Part shown: positions 58,691 to 64,000 of the stretch, piece after piece
Numbering within the stretch: position 1 is the stretch's first letter
How the letters are laid out: every line of letters starts with the position of its first letter
Assembly: GCF_037893015.1 (NCBI RefSeq)
Contig: NC_133664.1
Location: 125,984,319-126,048,318, forward strand
Direction of reading: 5' to 3'
Source: Macrotis lagotis
Taxonomy: Eukaryota > Chordata > Mammalia > Peramelemorphia > Peramelidae
Length of the DNA: 64,000 nt
The notes under the pieces: generated by a model
Databases searched by the model: none
Told to the model about the DNA's origin: nothing
Seen by the model: the letters and a program-made list of their open reading frames with translations, nothing else
Made by a program: the position numbers and the translations under genes

Positions 58691-58729
58691 AATAATACTT
58701 AATCAACAAAATAATAAAAATATTATACA

Positions 58730-58890
58730 TTTATAGAGCATTTTAAAATTTACAAAACTGCAAAAATATTTCCTCTGAGTCTTCTAATAATCTTGTGAAG
58801 TAGACAATAAGTTTTATAATATCTATTTTTGCAGATGACGAAATTTAGTCTCAACGAAATTAAGTCATTTGCCTATATGAACAAAATGAA
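58730..58890 (-). mobile_element. MIR-type SINE remnant, antisense
   Basis: 'tagagcattttaaaatttac', 'aatcttgtgaagtagacaat' and 'gcagatgacgaaatttagtc'. An 11-base G run follows at 58915-58925. Confidence 0.8.
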
Positions 58891-58929
58891 CAAGAGGAAA
58901 CACAAGATAGAAATGGGGGGGGGGGAGAA

Positions 58930-59335
58930 ATGATTTCTTCTAACAGGAAAGAAATATAAGATAGTAGAGTTAAGAATAAGTTCCAAGTAAGAAACTTATT
59001 TCCCCTTCTTCTTCCCTTTGTTACCTCCTCAAGCTTTCTGTCATTTTTCCCCCTTACATCTTTCTCTCTGTTTACCTAGCACAGAATGTAGAATAACAGT
59101 ATGAATGGATTTCTAGAACAAAAAGAACTCCTGCTACTCATCCAAATGGGCTCCTCTTCTCACTGAATTTCAGGATAGTTTATTTTTTTTGCAGTGGGCA
59201 AGAAGCTGCAGTGGTGGAAAAAAATGTGGTATTGCTTTATAAAGAGCTTGGTCTGAAATACAAGAATCACACAACAGAAAACTAAGAATGTGATCTAGAT
59301 ACAGGCATTGAGAATTAAGTTTTGTCCCCCATTTT
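58930..59335. other. No recognised feature
   Basis: Nothing supported. Confidence 0.4.
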
Positions 59336-59339
59336 CCAT

Positions 59340-59990
59340 TTGTTTTTATATTATATTTTAAGGTTGCAAAGCAATTGACAAATATTATCTTATTTTATCC
59401 TTCCCAAAACTTTGGGAGGTAGGTTTTATTATTTTTGTCATTATACAAATAAGGAAACTAAGGCAAACTGAGATTAAGGGATTTTTCTCCCAGAAAAACA
59501 CTGTATACCCTAACAGCAACATGGGGATGACTACCAACCTTGATGGACTTGCTCATTCCATCAGTTCAACAATCAGGGAGAATTTGGGGGTATCTGTGAT
59601 GGAGAATACTATCTGTATCCAGAAAAAGAATCATGGAGGTTGAACAAAGACCAAAATCTATTACCTTTAATTTAGAAAAAACAAATAAACATTATCTTAC
59701 TATGTAATTCTGCTATCTCTTATACTTTATTTTTCTTCCTTAAGGATATGATTTCTCTCTCATCACTTTCAACTTAGATCAATGTATACCAAGGAAACAT
59801 TGTGAAGACTAACAGACTGCCTTCTGGGGTGGGGGGGTAGGAAAGGAGGATTAGAGGGGGGGAAATTGTAAAACTCAAAGAAAATCTTAGGGGAAAAAAG
59901 AGACTTTCTCAGGGTAACACAGAATTAAATCAGGTCTTCCTGACTCCAGGTCCAGTGTTTTCTGTATCAATTCTACTACCTATCTGCCAC
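59340..59990 (-). mobile_element. MIR-type SINE, antisense, split by an L1 end
   Basis: The left part (59360-59490) has 'ggttgcaaagcaattgacaa', 'caaataaggaaactaaggca'. The right part (59908-59990) has 'ctcagggtaacacagaatta', 'aatcaggtcttcctgactcc' and 'aggtccagtgttttctgtat'. Together they give one antisense MIR/CORE element interrupted by the L1 tail at 59496-59905. Confidence 0.8.
59496..59905 (+). mobile_element. L1 3' end, sense, 5'-truncated
   Basis: 'actgtataccctaacagcaa' (ORF2 end), then a 3' UTR with 'ggatatgatttctctctcat', 'gatcaatgtataccaaggaa' and 'ggggaaattgtaaaactcaa'. It is the same 3' UTR type as the L1 at 5698-10812 (compare 5830-5870, antisense). Possible diverged TSDs are 'ggatttttctc' and 'agactttctc'. 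Confidence 0.88.
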
Positions 59991-60044
59991 TGAAAATGTA
60001 GTTATGTATGGGAACAAGATGCAAGTAAGTAGTGCAGAAGTAAG

Positions 60045-60185
60045 AATAATGGATGAAAAAGCAGATCTTGGTTAAAATACAGTTCTGCTCCTTACTACTT
60101 GTGTGATCGTAGGAAGTCACTTAATCCTCTCTACCTTAGTTTCCTCGTGTAAAAAAATGACAAAGTTGGATTTGGTAACCTTTAT
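60045..60185 (+). mobile_element. MIR-type SINE, sense
   Basis: 'actacttgtgtgatcgtagg', 'aagtcacttaatcctctcta' and 'ccttagtttcctcgtgtaaa'. Confidence 0.85.
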
Positions 60186-60189
60186 GTCT

Positions 60190-61190
60190 ATGATTCATAC
60201 CTATGAGCTAGGGCTGAATCCCTTACCTTGAGAAGGCCCAGTAGGCCATTACTATTCACCTCAGCTACTTAGAGCCCCTGCTATGATCTCGTTAATTCTC
60301 AGAATCCATTGCTTCAGGCTCTTAGTCTGTAAACTAGCTTTCTTAGAAAGTTCACACTTCTCCTCAAGTCAGCTCTGCAGCAACTTGAAGCAGGCAGCTC
60401 TTTCATTTTTAAGATGCTATTGTTTTTAAAAGTGCCTCTATTAGAGAAGCAGTAATTGATAGACATCCCTAGGGGTAGTGGCTGGGAGAAACTGTCACAG
60501 GTAAAAGCAGGAAAGAACACAAAAATGCCAATGCATTTTTTGATGGATGAAATAGAGATAGAACTGAACAGTAATGGCTAATGCCTCTAGTAACTGGATG
60601 AAAAACAATCTCAAGCTAAGACTACCATTGGAGAAAAGAAAAATATTCATGAGAAACCTAATGTTGTGCTTTTTCATAAAGATGTAAAGAACATGCATAA
60701 ACAAATCAGTCTTAATAAATCTCTGACTTCAGGAATTGAAGATAAAAAAGTAAAATCCCAGTCTTTTGACCTCTTTCCTCCCTGTAATCTACCCACTCTC
60801 ATGATTAATTTTTCTGGACTAAAAACTCTTCTGAGTAGATGGAGGAAGTATGTGTACAAAAGGGCAGTCAAAGGTAGGCATAGCACCTAAGTCAAAGAGG
60901 ACTGAAGTATTTCAACTTCATGGACCTAACTGTTCTGTTTTAAATGGTAACTGTCATTCCCTCTTTTCCTAGACATGGTAGCTTTATTTTGTAGTTACTA
61001 AACTACTTCTGCTAAAGTCCTATTCTCAGATTCATAATGGACTGCTTAGAGGTAAATCTTAATCTTCTAGGGCTATGAAGGTGGGAATAGGTGCATCCAT
61101 CTGTCAGGATGACTTAAACTAAAACAGAGTGTCAGGCAAGTTTTGGCCATAATATGAGGATCAGACTAGCTAATTTTGGAGAGTTCAGCC
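60190..61190. other. No recognised feature
   Basis: About 1 kb. Several 60-75-codon frames overlap on both strands, none with a recognisable domain. Confidence 0.45.
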
Positions 61191-61194
61191 ATGG

Positions 61195-61300
61195 TGAAAT
61201 ATATGCTCCTTGAAAGTGAAAATTTTTTGGTTTTGGTCTTGTATTCCCAGGTACTAGGATAGAACCTTCTCTATAGTATGTCTTTAATAAGATGTTTTAT
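61195..61300 (+). mobile_element. L2 3' end, sense
   Basis: 'atatgctccttgaaagtgaa', 'gtcttgtattcccaggtact' and 'agtatgtctttaataagatg' follow the L2 terminus. Confidence 0.65.
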
Positions 61301-61304
61301 AGTG

Positions 61305-61830
61305 CTCCTTAGCTCTGGTGTGGGTCTGGACATGAACTTCCGAGAGTCATATCGGATAGAAAAACATATCCAAACATGAAAGGTAGGGAAGTGAAAATTT
61401 ACCAACTTTATTTTTGGAAACTCAGACTTTTTATAGCAAAACTTATCTCAGGAATGACCAGTTAAATGAGACCTAGTATCACAATTTACTGGGTAAATTT
61501 ACAACATGTGTTCTTAGAAATCTGCATACTTCTCTATCAGAAAAACCTTTTACAACCACCCCTAGAGCCACAGATTATCCCAAGTCAGGGTTCACTGGTG
61601 AGCCAACAGATCCATATAATGAGCAATAATCCATACATATCTTTGATGGAAAAAGTTACAGTGTCTGGCTCTCTACAGTGTTTTAGTAGAACTGAACCAA
61701 CTTCATCATTTGAAAGCCAGCCACATGTGATCTTTTTTTTACTTTGTCCTTTGAACAACAACTCATAAAGTCCATTTTATAAAGCTAAAAGTGTGATAAT
61801 TGCCTAAATTGACATGAGAAACAGTTAAAT
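61305..61830. other. No recognised feature
   Basis: A 100-codon frame at 61466-61768 has no recognisable domain, no signal peptide and no neighbouring exon signals. I do not call it a gene. Confidence 0.45.
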
Positions 61831-61858
61831 TGAAAAGGAAGAAGAAAAGACAAGGAAA

Positions 61859-61890
<32 letters not shown>

Positions 61891-62034
61891 AGAAGGGAAG
61901 GAAGGAAAGAAGGAAAGGAAAAGAAATAAATAACGGAGGAAAAGAAAGGAGGAAGGGAAGGGGAGAGAAGGAACAAATTTATAAATGAACAAAGGAAAAA
62001 AGAAAAAAGAAACAAAAAAGAAAGGAAGAAAAGA
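61831..62034. repeat. Polypurine tract, (GAAA)n and (GGAA)n
   Basis: About 200 bases, almost wholly purine, with a (GAAA)n core at 61857-61890 and GGAA/GGAAA units around it. Confidence 0.93.
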
Positions 62035-62080
62035 ACTATTAAAGTTATACTGAACCTATTCCAAAGATAAAATCCATATT

Positions 62081-62091
<11 letters not shown>

Positions 62092-62134
<43 letters not shown>
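62092..62134. repeat. (TA)n microsatellite
   Basis: Pure TA run of about 20 units. Confidence 0.97.
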
Positions 62135-62139
62135 GTCTA

Positions 62140-62560
62140 TATACACCAAATCAAATGTTTTTTCTCTTTTTTTTTTTAACTCAGTACCATTTCCTTAGCA
62201 CTTGTAGCCTTTCCATTCCAGAGAAGAAGCCTTTGAGGCTGAAATAACTCTTAGCTGCTTTTTTTTCCTTCTTTATCATGTTATCATATATACCGTTAGC
62301 ATCCTACATTCCTGGGAACCTAGGAAGATAAACCTGGGTACCTGCCTACCTGACTTCCCTCACCTCACACAGTCACAAACCTGAAAGGAATCTTATTGAT
62401 TGCACTCTCTCCCTTTCACACAGACTTTTTCCTCTGTTGTACCTCACTATGTATCTACTGGCCCCTTCATAGTAGAACTTAATGCCAGAATAACCTTGGG
62501 AAATGATTTTATTTAAAAAGTTCTTCAAAACAAAACAAATACAGCCACAGTAAACTAGTT
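62140..62560. other. No recognised feature
   Basis: Nothing supported beyond a poly-T run at 62168-62178. Confidence 0.45.
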
Positions 62561-62564
62561 CAGG

Positions 62565-62815
62565 GAAGCTACAGATAGAATGCCTGGTACTAGATAGAGT
62601 CAGGAAGACCAGAGTTTAGATTTTGTCTCTGGCAGTTCCTAGGTATTTGACCTCAGGTCACAACCTCTGTCTTCCTGTTTTATAACTATAAAATGAGGAT
62701 AATAACAGCACGTACCTTCCAGGGTTGCTGTAAGGATTAAATGAAATAAGAATTATAAAATGCTTACTATAGTGCCTGCCACATACTAAAGAAATATTAA
62801 CTATTGTTATTTTTA
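62565..62815 (+). mobile_element. MIR-type SINE, sense, near full length
   Basis: 'gtcaggaagaccagagttta', 'aggtatttgacctcaggtca', 'taactataaaatgaggataa', 'agggttgctgtaaggattaa' and 'agtgcctgccacatactaaa' follow the full MIR order. Confidence 0.9.
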
Positions 62816-62884
62816 TTACCTAATGCTCTATTTGGGTTGACCCTGTGTACATTTGCAACTTATTTTAGTCTTTCACCAAATATA

Positions 62885-63068
62885 TAAATAATAATTTATT
62901 TATTTTTTAGGTTTGTGCAAGGCAAATGGGGTTAAGTGGCTTGCCCAAGGCCACACAGCTAGGTAATTATTAGGTTTCTGAGACCGTATTTGAACGCAGG
63001 TACTCCTGACTCCAGGGCCGGTGCTTTATCCACTATGCCACCTAGCCACCCCTAAATAATGGTTTATT
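62885..63068 (-). mobile_element. tRNA-type SINE with TSD
   Basis: Minus-strand copy between TSDs 'taaataataatttatt' (62885-62900) and 'taaataatggtttatt' (63053-63068), 14 of 16 identical. Wording: 'gcttgcccaaggccacacag', 'tactcctgactccagggccg', head 'atgccacctagccacccc'. Confidence 0.95.
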
Positions 63069-63118
63069 AAGATGAGCATAAGCCAATACTTGCAACAAAA
63101 GAGACTGAGAAAGTGTGG

Positions 63119-63119
<1 letters not shown>

Positions 63120-63173
<54 letters not shown>
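63120..63173. repeat. (TA)n microsatellite
   Basis: Pure TA run of about 26 units. Confidence 0.98.
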
Positions 63174-63176
<3 letters not shown>

Positions 63177-63279
63177 GCCATGGGAGTAGGAATATGCCTA
63201 GAGAAGAGGTTGGTCAACATGACAACTGCAAAAAAATGTAAGGAGTAGAAGACTGAAAAAAAGGTCATTGACTTTAATC

Positions 63280-63640
63280 ATAGATAGTATTGGAAACCAT
63301 TTTTCTGTAGGTTGGTCAGTTTAGGAACAAGATTGCAAGAGACAGAAGTGAGTAGGAGGAAAGCTAGTAGAATCAAGTGAATGTTACATTTTAGAAGTTT
63401 TTCTGTAAAGCAGAGAAGAGAGATATAGGAGGCTAATTTGAGAGAATTGCAGGCTCTTAGTTAAGTGGCTTTTGTTTGTTTTGGTTTGTTTTCCCTGAAG
63501 GAGGTGCAGTACACCTGGCCTATCTGTATGCAGCAGGAGAAGATGGAATAGGAATTTTGGAAGGAATGTAACAAGTCATGAAAGGATAAAGAGTTGAAGC
63601 TGCTCATTCCCAAAATAAACAAGACAAGATAATAAAAGCA
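63280..63640 (-). mobile_element. L2 LINE fragment, antisense
   Basis: 'aggttggtcagtttaggaac', 'gaggtgcagtacacctggcc' and 'gtatgcagcaggagaagatg' follow antisense L2 interior wording. Diverged. Confidence 0.5.
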
Positions 63641-63764
63641 TCATCTGGATCACATACATCCATAATTCCCTAACAGACACAGATAGAATGTACATCAAAC
63701 CATTGTGGTTTTTTCCTTTTCTTTAAGGCATTGGGTATACAATGTTTATTTTTTTACACAGCTA

Positions 63765-64000
63765 GATGATGAGTGGGCAGAGCACTGTTGCTGAAATCAG
63801 AAGGGCTTGAGTTCAAATCCAAGCCCAGACACTTAACAACATAACCTTGGGCAAGTCATTGAACTCTTATGGCCTCACGTCCAGAGCCATCTCCAGTCAT
63901 CCTAGTTCATATCTGGCTACTAGACCCAGAAGGCTCTGGAGGAGAAAGTGAGGCTGGTGACTTAGCACAGCCCCCACTCACTCAAATCCAATTTATATAC
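63765..64000 (+). mobile_element. MAR1-type CORE-SINE, cut by window edge
   Basis: 'gcttgagttcaaatccaagc', 'accttgggcaagtcattgaa', 'gccatctccagtcatcctag', 'gctctggaggagaaagtgag', 'gacttagcacagcccccact'. The same element as 4461-4775; its 3' end lies beyond the window. Confidence 0.9.

Noticed and set aside
61466..61768. 100-codon frame as a possible small gene or exon
   Set aside because: No domain, no convincing splice or promoter context and ordinary composition; length alone is expected by chance in 64 kb.
61785..62015. Phe/Ser/Leu-rich frame resembling a membrane protein
   Set aside because: It is the antisense translation of a polypurine tract, so hydrophobicity is a composition artefact.

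Overview
This window is non-coding mammalian DNA, almost certainly from a marsupial. The evidence is a set of related tRNA-type SINEs of the marsupial WSINE/WALLSI kind (head 'ggcagctaggtggcacagtgg', middle 'ttcaaat', tail 'ccttgcaaaaa' plus an A-rich end), full CORE-SINEs of MAR1 type with the tail 'gaatgaaggacaaacac', and marsupial-style L1 elements. The SINE tail form suggests an Australian lineage, perhaps dasyurid; that is recollection of repeat consensus sequences, not a search. The sequence is AT-rich and CpG-poor. I found no intact protein-coding gene, no exon series, no tRNA or rRNA and no CRISPR. Nearly all open reading frames are chance frames or decayed LINE ORFs.

Layout. 1-5684: old MIR and L2 pieces, a 220-bp polypyrimidine tract, a minus-strand SINE with a 16-bp target-site duplication (TSD), and a MAR1 CORE-SINE. 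5685-10825: an L1 on the minus strand with both ends and a perfect 13-bp TSD, but with the middle of ORF2 deleted. 10826-16534: old repeats, including a 133-bp sequence present twice, with the second copy embedded in an L1 fragment. 16535-26315: a nested stack. A minus-strand L1 is split by a plus-strand L1 (17590-25790), which itself received a minus-strand L1 tail, a partial SINE and a processed copy of DNAJB6 (an HSP40 co-chaperone). 26316-38590: mostly relict MIR, L2 and CR1/L3, with one SINE inside a long antisense L2. 38594-39090: a candidate solo LTR. 39091-64000: more CORE-SINEs, L1 tails in both orientations, five further SINEs, a 67-bp strictly alternating purine/pyrimidine tract, a 46-bp tandem duplication and many microsatellites. 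A MAR1 copy runs off the right edge.

The only recognisable cellular gene sequence is the DNAJB6 retrocopy at 23932-25458 (minus). It has two frameshifts and no introns, keeps a poly(A) tract and polyadenylation signal, and is flanked by a perfect 16-bp TSD ending at an L1-endonuclease-type site. The main biology of the window is retrotransposition: L1 supplied the enzymes that mobilised the SINEs and the DNAJB6 mRNA, and insertion-into-insertion gives a relative order of events. I did not find a convincing new biological system. The most unusual signals are the templated-looking 133-bp duplication, the 50-bp 5'-only SINE fragment with its own TSD, and an inverted repeat in the inter-ORF gap of the second L1.
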